From assembly GCF_902168175.1 (NCBI RefSeq), contig NZ_CABHOU010000095.1, positions 1-64,000 of the forward strand: 64,000 nt of DNA. Reading direction: 5' to 3'. The position numbers and the translations under genes are program-made. A model generated the notes under the pieces. The model made no database searches, was not told the origin of the DNA, and saw nothing but the letters and a program-made list of their open reading frames with translations. This document shows, in pieces, positions 10,901-18,575 of this stretch (positions are counted from its first letter, which is position 1; every line of letters begins with the position of its first letter). The stretch comes from an uncultured Chitinophaga sp. (GTDB lineage Bacteria > Bacteroidota > Bacteroidia > Chitinophagales > Chitinophagaceae).

Positions 10901-12680
10901 GGTATTGAACCCACTTACAGGTGTAACTTACAGTTGGTACGATGCTGCTGCTGGCGGTACGCAACTGGCGGCAGACAGTGTGTTCTTTACCACACCGGTG
11001 CTTAATGCAACAACTACTTATTATGTACAGGCCTCCGAAGGTTCGTGCAGCAGTGTAACAAGAGCCCCTGCTACCGTAACGGTAACGCCTGCTCCTGGTA
11101 CGGTGAGCCTGGTAGCCGCTAATGTATCGGCCTGCTCAGGTAATACCGTAACGCTCAGTGTACAGACCCCACAACCGGGCTTCACTTATCGCTGGTACGA
11201 TGCTGCTACTGGTGGTAACCTTGCAGGCACCGGAGCCGACTTTACAACACCGGCCCTTACTGCATCAGCTACTTACTACGTAGAAGCGATGAGCGCAGGC
11301 AACTGTAGCAGTCCGGCACGTACTACAGCAACTGTGACCATAGTACCCGGCCCTGTGGCTCCATCCGTAACATCTGCCGATGTGCTGATCTGCCGTGGTT
11401 CAACAGCTGTGTTAAGCATCGCAACACCAGATGTTAACCTGATTTACAGGTGGTACGATGCGGCAACAGCGGGTAACCTGCTGTACACGGGTACCCAGTT
11501 TACAACTTCGGCCCTGAGCGTAAACGCTGCTTACTACGTAGAAGCTGCCACAACGAGTGGCTCCTGTGTAAGCGCCGCCCGCACCACAGTTAATGTAACA
11601 GTTGCGGATGCGCCTGCAGTACCGGTACTGACTAACGGCGGTGTCGTTACAAGTTGCGCGGGTACAACAGCTACATTCAGTGTGCAGAATCCGCTGCCTA
11701 ACGTTACTTACCGCTGGTACGATGCAGCGGTTAATGGCAACCTGATATTCACCGGCCCCGACTTCACAACAGGCGTACTTACAGCCAACGCCACCTACTA
11801 TGTAGAAGCAGTGATAGGCGGTAATTGCACCAGCAGCGGAAGGGCTACGGCGCAGGCTAACATTGGTACAACGCCAACTGCACCTGTTATTGCTGGTAAC
11901 GATTTCTCTATCTGTCCGAACAGCAGGGATACCCTTACGGCCACTTCGGCTACAGCAGGTGTCGTGTTCCGCTGGTACACGAGTGCTACCGAAGCAACAC
12001 CTGTATTTACCGGCAACACCTTCATCACGCCTGTTCTTTCTGCTACCACTACTTATTATGTAGATGCAGCCTTTACGAGCGGATGTGCAAGTACTACCCG
12101 CACAGCAGTAACTGTTACTGTACTGGAAGTTCTGCCAATGCCTACAGTTACGGTGCTGGATACAGAGCCTACTTATATCACTTTCCAGTGGAATGCTGTA
12201 CAAGGTGCCATTGCTTACCAGGTATCTGTTGATGGCGGTGTAACGGTACAAGTACCAAGTTCAGGTCTTACCGGCACCACGCATACCGTGCCTAACCTTA
12301 ATCCAAACCAAACGGTAACACTCACTGTGAGGGCCATTGGTGCCAGTGCCTGCGCAAACAGCGGTTGGTTCCTGGGAGCTTCCGGTACCTCCGATAATCC
12401 TGATGGAAATACGGTATTCGTACCAAATGCCTTTACACCGAATGGCGATGGCATCAATGATATCCTGTACGCTTATGGTAATACTATTGCCACGATGCAG
12501 CTCAGGATCTTCAACCAATGGGGTCAGCTCGTGTTCGAATCGAAGGAAAGAACACGCGGATGGGACGGTACCATGAGTGGTAAAAAACAACCGGTGGGTG
12601 TTTACACCTACGAACTGAGAGCAGCATTGCAGGATGGTTCGCAGGTAATAAAACGAGGCACCATCACACTTATACGTTAA
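4971..12680 (+). CDS. giant Ig-repeat surface adhesin with T9SS/gliding C-terminal domain
   Basis: 2569 residues from the ATG at 4971, with a signal peptide (hydrophobic segment, ASDAYSQ). By reading I count 20 CHU_C-type Ig-like modules, each about 80 residues (pattern WYDAATGG..L..G..FTTPAL..TTYYVEA). They are interspersed with four copies of a roughly 150-residue CxxC module (near residues 33, 457, 868 and 1371; CLGC, CLLC, CLLC, CVLC). The order is module-3 Ig, module-3 Ig, module-4 Ig, module-10 Ig. A fibronectin-III-like domain follows (about 2386-2480), then a gliding-type C-terminal sorting domain (FVPNAFTPNGDGINDILY to the end). Proteins of this design cross the outer membrane through the type IX system and act as adhesins. 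The next two genes are its usual partners. Confidence 0.9.
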   Translation: MSSKATPKSLWRVFIVVMICCLLAILPASDAYSQRTFANSQTNGLTGLLCLGCGVTDPGNPVNNSSLDDYAQFNVTVGLAASVFQVLNFPAANPNVGCDSLVIGIGSSNDLLSANLLGGVTFITYNGNNTTPVESFPGSSALLRLLADGQRSEVVLRPTQRFDRVRVTLNGGLLGALTNFRLYYAFHNQVTLVPPTITTGTSISTCSGNPVTLQASTTTPGAVISWYDAATGGNQLPTPGNPLGTSITVSPTTTATYYAQVSLDNCTNTTRSAITVNVNPLPATPVIAVTNQVICGGQTATFSVSTPVAGVTYKWYTVPSGGTEVSTGVSFTTPQLTTTTVYYAEASLISTGCASTARVPVTATVNPSPAAPVIVTPAVTINGGQTATFSVQNPDPTATYTWYNLATGGTALATGSSFTTPSLFATTRYYVEARSNQGCASLTRTQVTANVNVQNNVPCSFATQQASPIINGVCLLCGVNDPALAIDTDTSSASTIYAAVGALGNVGQLLRFSNSYSAGDSIVLILETPGNQLSLVALSSIQATTYTGTTSNNDAVLFNSGLVNLRLIAGTNKYRVSFAAPSNFDGVLVSINGLLSVLPQLKVYYAAVTIPYPVPANAEVETCTGSSANLSVAAPAGVTVNWYDAAVGGNLVAGNTSNFTTPVLTASQTYYVVTGKYGCENGVRVPVTVTVNTPPATPAVTAANLTTCAGDSVTFVTNGPAGVTFLWYTVATGGTPIDSGSTFTTPGLTSTTTYYVEARNSGCASASRLALTATVNDAPATVVVTPPVANINLGQTASFTASTSTPDVTFNWFAQMAGGTSIFTGVNYVTPPLIANTTYYVEAISNSNSCNTLVRSAASVVVTGGTNNDVPCDAATSQENSVNGICLLCGVTNPQLAVDTDSQTGADLRVGVGLLGGYAQQTLIFPTTGNAGDSISFSITLPSSLTDVGLLSTVQVATYNGATYNNDRRALNSSLLQLSLLNGDRTAILTFPATAAYDRVEIRLNSGAAGVLTSVFLNYASRKIASPTFQADTVTICSGNTAALTVTAPAGATFNWYTTPTGGTPFYTGASYQTAVLTRDTVFYVESVRTVSGCANPLRSAVRVIAASASQAPTVANPNVTICAGTSTTLTATAPVGATFNWYAQQSGGTILFTGAAYTTPALDSSVIYYVEAVNAGGCVSGTRTSVQVNVTTTPPAPVINTTAPVVCEGGTVNLSASSSVAGATISWYAAATGGAPLGTGSSFTTPALNTTTIFYAGADAGQCSSISRSAVTVTVNARPVAPMVTINPVSGVVPYGSTATFTATSSTADVTFRWYADSTAVAPLATGNTFTTPALSNTTKYFVEAVSNTTGCASAVRTAVTINVDRNFDPGCDVANSQTNSTSGLCVLCTVSAPDDAVDNNLNNYSTLTLPVGLLGGYVEQTLGFPFVTGPGDSVRLKLEIPGSLINAAVLGAITLGSYNGATYNNDEVALNSGLLKVDIVGGATGQVIVSFAPGVAFDKVQVRFNAGVVTGLSNLRIYYANRVIAAPVVTPPNAIVCAGSTVTLTATAPAGATINWYDAPTGGTLLTTGTTFTTPALSGVTTYYVESVRTVNGCANPIRTQVTVNVLPVPQPPVINSGNQTICAGQTAVLRAVTTDGSQVRWYSAAVGGTLVSADSVFTTPALTATTTYYAEANNGTCANSGGRIAVTVTVGTNVQPPVLDNANQTICAGSTATVNVVSPVAGVTYNWYTSVTGGTPVATGTTFVTPALTSSIIYYVEAASTAGACTGGSARSQVVINVSAAPDLPVVINATPVTCIGKSATFSIQNPAAGVTYSWYDVATGGTPLAIGTSFTTPALTGTTTYYVSAVNNNNCGSAGRTSVTVTANATPNTPTLTAANVTVCRGSGATLSIASPEAGVTYTWYTAAVGGSVAFIGESFNVPSVLVNTTYYVEASQPGGCTSNARAVATISVTDVPVTPVVSVGTIICAGNTARLQVLNPLTGVTYSWYDAAAGGTQLAADSVFFTTPVLNATTTYYVQASEGSCSSVTRAPATVTVTPAPGTVSLVAANVSACSGNTVTLSVQTPQPGFTYRWYDAATGGNLAGTGADFTTPALTASATYYVEAMSAGNCSSPARTTATVTIVPGPVAPSVTSADVLICRGSTAVLSIATPDVNLIYRWYDAATAGNLLYTGTQFTTSALSVNAAYYVEAATTSGSCVSAARTTVNVTVADAPAVPVLTNGGVVTSCAGTTATFSVQNPLPNVTYRWYDAAVNGNLIFTGPDFTTGVLTANATYYVEAVIGGNCTSSGRATAQANIGTTPTAPVIAGNDFSICPNSRDTLTATSATAGVVFRWYTSATEATPVFTGNTFITPVLSATTTYYVDAAFTSGCASTTRTAVTVTVLEVLPMPTVTVLDTEPTYITFQWNAVQGAIAYQVSVDGGVTVQVPSSGLTGTTHTVPNLNPNQTVTLTVRAIGASACANSGWFLGASGTSDNPDGNTVFVPNAFTPNGDGINDILYAYGNTIATMQLRIFNQWGQLVFESKERTRGWDGTMSGKKQPVGVYTYELRAALQDGSQVIKRGTITLIR

Positions 12681-12709
12681 TCCCGCATAAAGCGGATAGT
12701 TATTCATAC

Positions 12710-12748
12710 AGCCGGAATGAGGCGCACAGCCTGTGTTTCATTCCGGCT
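12710..12748 (+). terminator. strong hairpin after the adhesin gene
   Basis: An 11-bp inverted repeat, AGCCGGAATGA and its complement (12710-12720 with 12738-12748), encloses a second stem, CACAG/CTGTG. No long T run follows, so it may attenuate rather than fully stop transcription, lowering expression of the PorP/SprF gene relative to the adhesin. Confidence 0.55.
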
Positions 12749-12775
12749 TATTCCGAACAACCAAAAAAGATTCCT

Positions 12776-13786
12776 ATGAGAAGGATTATCATCTTCGTAA
12801 TGTTGACCGTTGTAGCCTGCCTGCCCAAATATGCGAATGCGCAGGTAGACCCACATTTTTCGCAGTATTATGCGTATCCCTTGTGGTTGAACCCGGCATT
12901 AACGGGTGTAATAGACGGGGATTACCGTATTACCGGTAATTATCGCTCGCAGGGCACGAATATCGGCCACCCTTATTCTACCACTGGCGTTTCGTTCGAT
13001 GCCGCTACCCAAAAAAATATAGGTGTAGGTATTAACGCCCTTAACATGTCGGCCGGTGAAGCAGGCTTCAACTACTTCAATGCGATGGCTTCTGTATCTT
13101 ATAGCGGCGTGAAATTCGGCAGTGAGAAAACGCAGCAGATAGTTTTTGGCGTGCAGGCAGGTTTAATAAACAGGAGGGTGGACCAGACTAAATTCCAGCT
13201 GGGCAGTCAATACAACCCGGTGTCTGGCTTCGATCCGAATATTCCTTCGGGAGAAACACTGAAATCTACGTCTTCTACAGTATTTGATGCATCGGTTGGT
13301 GCCATGTATTTCGATGGCAATCCTAATCATATGTTCAATCCATTTGCAGGAGTAGCCGCCGCACACCTTACGCAACCTGAAGATCCATTCGTGGCCGAAG
13401 ATCAGGATACACGCAATATGCCTATACGTTATCTCGTACATGGCGGTACGCGCATCAAACTGAATGATATGGTGGGACTTACTCCGCATGCATTGTATAT
13501 GCGCCAGGGTAACTCTGAAGAAACAGTAGTAGGTGTATATGCACAGGTGAAAGTAAACCCAGAATTTGATCTGCTGGGCGGTGTTAATTATCGTTTGAAA
13601 GATGCTGCAGTACCATTCGCCGGTTTTCATTACAAATCGTTTACTCTTGGTCTTAGTTACGACGCCAATGCATCTAACTATCGCCGTTTTCAGAACACCA
13701 ACAACGCTTTTGAGATATCATTATCGTTTATAGGCCGCAAGAGAAGAATGCTGGAACCAGAATATTTCATTTGTCCCAGATTATAA
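12776..13786 (+). CDS. PorP/SprF family type IX secretion outer-membrane protein
   Basis: 336 residues with a signal peptide (ending YANAQ) followed at once by the family signature DPHFSQYYAYPLWLNPALTG. The rest is an outer-membrane beta-barrel. PorP/SprF proteins help export and attach particular T9SS cargo; SprF is needed for the SprB adhesin in Flavobacterium johnsoniae. Its position directly after the giant adhesin and before an OmpA/PD40 protein matches that arrangement, so this adhesin is its probable client (inference from order). Confidence 0.92.
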   Translation: MRRIIIFVMLTVVACLPKYANAQVDPHFSQYYAYPLWLNPALTGVIDGDYRITGNYRSQGTNIGHPYSTTGVSFDAATQKNIGVGINALNMSAGEAGFNYFNAMASVSYSGVKFGSEKTQQIVFGVQAGLINRRVDQTKFQLGSQYNPVSGFDPNIPSGETLKSTSSTVFDASVGAMYFDGNPNHMFNPFAGVAAAHLTQPEDPFVAEDQDTRNMPIRYLVHGGTRIKLNDMVGLTPHALYMRQGNSEETVVGVYAQVKVNPEFDLLGGVNYRLKDAAVPFAGFHYKSFTLGLSYDANASNYRRFQNTNNAFEISLSFIGRKRRMLEPEYFICPRL

Positions 13787-13839
13787 GGCGGTGTTTAAGC
13801 TAAAAGAAAGGGTATAGTATTAATATAAGACCTCAAACT

Positions 13840-15831
13840 ATGAAAAAAACTACACGCATCTGGCTGGTGATAATAATGCTTTCGGGAAATTATGTACAGG
13901 CGCAATACGTAATGGATTATAAACGCACCGCCGATAACTATTTCCAGACGAGGGATTATTATTCGGCCGCTCAATATTATAATCGTGCGTTGGGAACATC
14001 GAAAGGCAAACCGGATGAGGTGCGGCCTTACCTGGTTGAGAAAACTACTTCGAAGAAAGGGAAACAGTTTAAGGACCACGAGCTGATCGTTTACCGCCTG
14101 GCGGAATCGTACCGGATGTATTACGATTACGGCAATGCCGAAAAATGGTACGAGCAGGTAGTAGCCTTCAATGGTGCATCTGCCAGTTTTCCGCTTGCCC
14201 GTTTCTGGTATGGCGTGTCGCTACGCGCCAACAATAAATACGACGAAGCCTTAAGCCAGTTCCGGCAGTTTAAGCAGGAATACAAGGGCCTGGATGAATA
14301 TACCAATAAGGTGGATCTGGAAATAGCTTCCTGCGAATTTGCGTCGAACGAGATGAAGAAAACATCGCGGTACGAAGTGGCTAAAATGACTGGCAACATT
14401 AACCAGGGTGGTGCAAACTACGCCACGGCTCAGCCCAATAGCAGCACGCTTTACTTTACTACCTCGCGCCCCGAACAGGGAGAGCCCGATAAGAAAAATA
14501 CGCCTTATGTAAATAATATTTACGAAGCTACCGCGAATGATGATAAGTCGTACAGCAACGAAAAAAAGTTACAGCTTCCTGTAGCCAAAGGTTTGGATCA
14601 GGGTACACCTGCGTTGAGTCCTGATGGCAACACGCTGTACATTACGCGCTGGAGTGTAAAAAATGGCGTGAAGCAATCGTCCATCTACAGCAGCATCAAA
14701 CAAGGTGATGCCTGGGCGGAACCCAAGCCACTTGATGCAGCGGTAAATGTAGAAGGCTACAGTGCGAAGGAGCCTTTCATTACTCCTGATGGTAAATACC
14801 TGGTATTTGCTTCCAACAGGCCGGGGGGAATGGGCAAGTTCGATCTTTGGTACAGTTCAATTACTGACGGCCGGGTTGGTGCCGCTCAGAATATGGGTAC
14901 CACCATTAATACAAAAGAAGAGGAGCAGGCCCCGTACTATGACAACAAGGCCAACCTGCTGGTGTTCAGCTCTAATGGACGTATTGGTTTTGGCGGACTC
15001 GATTTCTTCCAGAGTAAGGGCAATTTCGGTGCCTGGTCGGTACCCGAAAATATGGGGCATCCTATCAACTCACAAAAGGATGACTTGTACTACGCTTCCG
15101 TTGATAACGACATGGGTATGCGTAAAGGTTATATCAGCTCTGACCGTGAATCGGTTTGCTGCCTGGAAATCTATACGGTAACACGTAAATCTAAAATGCT
15201 CGGCGGCCTGGTGCTGGATTGTGATACGAAACAAGCCCTCACCGGTGCAAAAATAACCTTACTCGATACTGTAAACAACAAAGTAATCGACCAGGTGGTG
15301 ATTAACGAATCGGGTATGTATATGTTCGAAGTAGAAATGAAGAAGCGTTACAAAGTGGTGGCCGAAAAAGACAACTACTTCACCAAAGCGATACAGGTAA
15401 GCACCAGTCCGCTGGCGAATGTAGATACGATGATGAGCCCGTCTTTTTGTCTGAACCGTTATGAAATAGGAAAAGCCATTATCCTGAGGGATATTTTCTA
15501 CGATTACAATAAAGCAGATCTCCGCGAACAGTCGCTCGTGGTGTTGGATACATTGTACAGCATCATGGTCGATAACCCGGCTATCACCATTGAGCTAAGC
15601 GCTCATACCGACAGTAAGGGTACCGATGCTTATAACCTGAAACTCTCCGAGGCGAGAGCGCAAGCCTGCGTGAATTACCTTATCAGTAAAGGTATTGCAC
15701 GTGCCCGGCTGGAAAGTAAGGGTTACGGAGAATCTAAGCCTATCGCTCCTAATACCCAACCGAACGGTAAAGACAATCCGGACGGCCGGCAGTTGAACAG
15801 GAGAACAGAATTTAAAGTACTACGTAATTGA
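13840..15831 (+). CDS. PorE-like OmpA family protein (TPR, PD40 propeller, regulatory-like and OmpA domains)
   Basis: 663 residues. After a signal peptide come TPR-like helices (about 28-160), WD40/PD40-type propeller blades (about 190-420; SPDGNTLYITRW, TPDGKYLVFASNRPGG), a carboxypeptidase-regulatory-like beta domain (about 453-520) and an OmpA domain (546-660; FYDYNKADLRE, SAHTDSKGTDAYN, LNRRTEFKVL). This is the layout of PorE of Porphyromonas gingivalis, a periplasmic T9SS component that ties the machine to peptidoglycan. Bacteroidota genomes carry several paralogues next to PorP/SprF genes, so it is more likely a cargo-specific partner than the core PorE. It closes the three-gene cluster. 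Confidence 0.9.
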   Translation: MKKTTRIWLVIIMLSGNYVQAQYVMDYKRTADNYFQTRDYYSAAQYYNRALGTSKGKPDEVRPYLVEKTTSKKGKQFKDHELIVYRLAESYRMYYDYGNAEKWYEQVVAFNGASASFPLARFWYGVSLRANNKYDEALSQFRQFKQEYKGLDEYTNKVDLEIASCEFASNEMKKTSRYEVAKMTGNINQGGANYATAQPNSSTLYFTTSRPEQGEPDKKNTPYVNNIYEATANDDKSYSNEKKLQLPVAKGLDQGTPALSPDGNTLYITRWSVKNGVKQSSIYSSIKQGDAWAEPKPLDAAVNVEGYSAKEPFITPDGKYLVFASNRPGGMGKFDLWYSSITDGRVGAAQNMGTTINTKEEEQAPYYDNKANLLVFSSNGRIGFGGLDFFQSKGNFGAWSVPENMGHPINSQKDDLYYASVDNDMGMRKGYISSDRESVCCLEIYTVTRKSKMLGGLVLDCDTKQALTGAKITLLDTVNNKVIDQVVINESGMYMFEVEMKKRYKVVAEKDNYFTKAIQVSTSPLANVDTMMSPSFCLNRYEIGKAIILRDIFYDYNKADLREQSLVVLDTLYSIMVDNPAITIELSAHTDSKGTDAYNLKLSEARAQACVNYLISKGIARARLESKGYGESKPIAPNTQPNGKDNPDGRQLNRRTEFKVLRN

Positions 15832-15915
15832 TGTTATATGTAAACAGATCGTTGTAGAACACTTTCGATGTGGATGTCTATCCCAAACGAAATTTATTGG
15901 GTTTAATAGCTAAGA

Positions 15916-15945
15916 ATAATAGCCGGAGAATTCTCCGGCTATTAT
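15916..15945. terminator. bidirectional terminator, perfect 30-bp palindrome
   Basis: A perfect palindrome with arms ATAATAGCCGGAGAA and complement, followed on the plus strand by CTTTTTTGG. It ends the adhesin cluster and lies just past the stop of the convergent lipoprotein gene. Confidence 0.85.
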
Positions 15946-16019
15946 CTTTTTTGGGGGGAACTGAGGATGAAAACAGGAGTTGAGTTTCCGTTCAACTAAA
16001 TCTCTTTTGTGCCGTTCGA

Positions 16020-16511
16020 TTACTGAGCCTGGTACAGGTTACCTTTAGCTACAACGCTGTCAGTTCCTGCTCCTTTCTTGAAAGTGATCTTCGCGTAAGA
16101 AGGATACTTCACCAGTGAATCGTAAGTGAATTTAGTAGCGGTGGTGTTACCTGGCAGTACAACAGTTTTGATGTTGCTGATCTGCGCAGAAATAGCAGAA
16201 CCGTTAGCAGTGCTCTTGAAGTTACCAACTTTCAGGAGCGTGTCGGTGGTAGTGCTGGCAATAGAACCTTTGAATACGTTGAATGCGTAAGTGGTGTCTT
16301 TAGTAGAGCTGCTCAAAGTGATCTTCAGGTTGAAAGAAGAATCAGCATTTGCAGTAGCAACAACCTGCGCTTTAGCGCCATTAGTCGCTACGAGGTTGTA
16401 AGTTTTGCTTCTTACAGAAGGTCCGTCATCGTCACTGCAGGCAGCAAGTGAAACTCCAAATACGGCAGTAGCCAGCAATCCCAACAGGGCGCGGTTTTTA
16501 AACATAAGCAT
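16020..16511 (-). CDS. small lipoprotein of unknown function
   Basis: 163 residues. A lipoprotein signal peptide ends in the lipobox LAAC (Cys25), followed by SDDDGP. Acidic residues right after the cysteine are the surface-export signal known in Bacteroidota, so the protein may sit on the cell surface. The mature part is Ser/Thr/Ala-rich and probably all beta (SKTYNLVATNGAKAQV and TKFTYDSLVKYPSYAKITF). I do not recognise the family. A second ATG two codons in (16505) is an equally good start. It stands alone, converging on the T9SS cluster and divergent from the MATE gene. Confidence 0.75.
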   Translation of the reverse strand: MLMFKNRALLGLLATAVFGVSLAACSDDDGPSVRSKTYNLVATNGAKAQVVATANADSSFNLKITLSSSTKDTTYAFNVFKGSIASTTTDTLLKVGNFKSTANGSAISAQISNIKTVVLPGNTTATKFTYDSLVKYPSYAKITFKKGAGTDSVVAKGNLYQAQ

Positions 16512-17052
16512 GATTTCCGTTTTAATAAGTTTGTTTTCCGTTTACTGGATTTTTTTGATCCATGTGTTAAACGGAGGCTAAGAAAAGAATGTTACAGTAC
16601 GTGTTAAAAAAAACTAAAAGATTATCTGGCAGTATTTCTAATATCCTTTGTGGTAAAGGGTTTTGTGGCTATAATTTTTTTTTATCTTTTAGTCCGGAAA
16701 TGATGCCGGATTAAGTGGGTGCATAATTTATGCGGTGTAACATCAATGTCAACCGCTCATTTTTTCTTACTAGTTATCTTTTTCGTCCGCGATTTATTTT
16801 TACATTTACATATCTCAATGCAAAGGTCCATGAACTGCTAATTTCAACCCGGTACTTCCAGGTTACTGCTTAAAAAGCTCGCCCCGTTACGTAACAGACG
16901 AAGAATTAACTTCGCCCTTATCACTGTTTTTATAACTTTATTTTTATGTACATCTTATCTGTACCTGTTCTGATCAGGTAATTATCTGTTATTATTTGCG
17001 CTGTTCGCGCATCGGTTTTAAACAAATTCTTCATGATAAATATTTGCAGCTA
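16512..17052. other. 541-bp intergenic region between divergent genes
   Basis: AT-rich sequence that must hold the promoters of the lipoprotein and MATE genes. I see only weak features: a short hairpin (TACCTG at 16962-16967 with CAGGTA at 16975-16980) and no clean promoter box. No coding potential. Confidence 0.4.
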
Positions 17053-18468
17053 ATGCAACAGGTTACGGAATCAAAGTCCCGCAGGGGACAGTTTTTCAAA
17101 CTGCTTTGGGAAGCTATAACCGGAGGGGAAAAGGAGTATACCTCTGGTAGTATAGACAAAGCCATTTTTTTACTCGCCGTTCCCATGATACTGGAAATGG
17201 TAATGGAATCGACATTCGCCCTGGTCGATATTTTCTTTGTGGGCAAGCTTGGCAAGGCCGCCGTGGCCAGCGTAGGACTCACAGAGTCGGTACTCACCAT
17301 CGTTTACTCTGTGGCTATGGGGCTTAGTATGGCCTCTACCGCCGTAATAGCTCGCCGTACAGGTGAAAAAGACGCTGAGGGTGCTGCCCATTCTGCGATG
17401 CAGGCTATCTACCTGATGACCGGCATTTCGGTGTTGGTAAGTTTAGTGGGCCTGTTTTTCTCCGACAAGTTGTTACTGCTCATGGGGGCCAGTGCCGACG
17501 TAGTGAGCGTGGGCCATGGTTATATAAAGATCATGCTCACCGGCAATATTGTGATCATGCTCCTGTTCCTTATAAACGGGATATTCCGTGGGGCAGGTAA
17601 TGCTGCCATTGCCATGCGGTCGCTGATTATTGCCAATGTGCTTAACATCCTGCTTTGCCCGGCGCTTATTTACGGTTTTGGTCCGCTGCCCGCCATGGGT
17701 CTTGAAGGCGCGGCGGTAGGCACCACTATTGGTCGCGGGGTTGGCGTGTTATACCAGCTTTACCACTTGTTTATTAAGAAAGATGGTATTTCTATTGCGG
17801 CCAGGCACCTGGGTTTCGATCCTGCTGTTGTGAAGAAGATACTGAAGATCGCCGCAGGCGGGGCCGCGCAGTTCCTGATAGGTTCTGCCAGCTGGATTTT
17901 CCTGGTGCGCATCATCTCCATATTTGGCGAAGAGGCGCTGGCGGGTTATACCATTGCCATACGAATGATAATATTCACCATATTGCCCGCCTGGGGTATG
18001 GCCAACGCTGCGGCTACGCTGGTGGGCCAAAACCTGGGGGCACAGTTGCCCGAACGGGCGGAGAAATCTGTCTGGAGGGCTGCGTTTTTCAACATGGTCT
18101 TTCTGGGCGTGGTGTCTGTAGTGTATTTTCTGTTTGCTCCTTTCCTAATGAGCTTCTTCTCTACAGATCCGGAAGTATTGCGGTACGGCGCGCAATGCCT
18201 GCGCCTGGTTACCCTGGGTTACATCTTCTACGCCTATGGCATGGTGATTTCCCAGTCCTTTAACGGTGCCGGCGATACGCGTACACCCACAATTATCAAC
18301 CTCGCCGGTTTCTGGGGTTTCCAGATACCGCTGGCCTATCTGCTGGCGGTTGTTGCCGGTATGGGGCCGGCAGGCGTGTTTGTGGCCATATCCATAGCCG
18401 AATCGGCCATTGCGCTGGCAGGCATTCTCATCTTCAAAAAAGGAAGATGGAAACAGGTAAAGGTTTAG
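17053..18468 (+). CDS. MATE family efflux transporter
   Basis: 471 residues from the ATG at 17053 (an upstream TTG at 16996 would add 19 residues of unlikely composition). About 12 membrane segments occur in two homologous halves. Typical MATE stretches are SIDKAIFLLAVPMILEMVMESTFALVDIFFVGKLG at the start of the first half and GNAAIAMRSLIIANVLNILLCP later. MATE proteins expel drugs or metabolites in exchange for Na+ or H+; the substrate cannot be read from the sequence. Confidence 0.92.
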   Translation: MQQVTESKSRRGQFFKLLWEAITGGEKEYTSGSIDKAIFLLAVPMILEMVMESTFALVDIFFVGKLGKAAVASVGLTESVLTIVYSVAMGLSMASTAVIARRTGEKDAEGAAHSAMQAIYLMTGISVLVSLVGLFFSDKLLLLMGASADVVSVGHGYIKIMLTGNIVIMLLFLINGIFRGAGNAAIAMRSLIIANVLNILLCPALIYGFGPLPAMGLEGAAVGTTIGRGVGVLYQLYHLFIKKDGISIAARHLGFDPAVVKKILKIAAGGAAQFLIGSASWIFLVRIISIFGEEALAGYTIAIRMIIFTILPAWGMANAAATLVGQNLGAQLPERAEKSVWRAAFFNMVFLGVVSVVYFLFAPFLMSFFSTDPEVLRYGAQCLRLVTLGYIFYAYGMVISQSFNGAGDTRTPTIINLAGFWGFQIPLAYLLAVVAGMGPAGVFVAISIAESAIALAGILIFKKGRWKQVKV

Positions 18469-18476
18469 ATGCTTTA

Positions 18477-18515
18477 TACAGCAGGGGGTGTAGATAGCTG
18501 CGCCCTCTGTATTTT
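18477..18515 (+). terminator. imperfect terminator hairpin after the MATE gene
   Basis: An imperfect stem (CAGGGGGTG pairing with TGCGCCCTCTG, allowing G-U pairs) is followed by TATTTTAATG. Weak. Confidence 0.35.
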
Positions 18516-18528
18516 AATGTATATCACT

Positions 18529-18536
18529 TACCTTTG
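18529..18536 (+). promoter_or_regulatory. -7 box TACCTTTG of the PfkB kinase gene
   Basis: A perfect match to the Bacteroidota -7 element TAnnTTTG, 39 bp before the start codon; no clear -33 TTTG. Confidence 0.5.
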
Positions 18537-18575
18537 CCAGCGTTTACAAGGATTTTAATCACTAAAAATTATTGC

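Noticed and set aside
11412..12251. 279-codon minus-strand frame inside the adhesin gene
   Set aside because: Arises from the Thr/Ala-rich repeats on the other strand; its Cys/Tyr/Ser/Arg-rich translation is implausible.
4971..12680. Assembly artefact or tandem duplication in the adhesin gene
   Set aside because: Repeat copies differ throughout at nucleotide level and the frame is intact for 7.7 kb.
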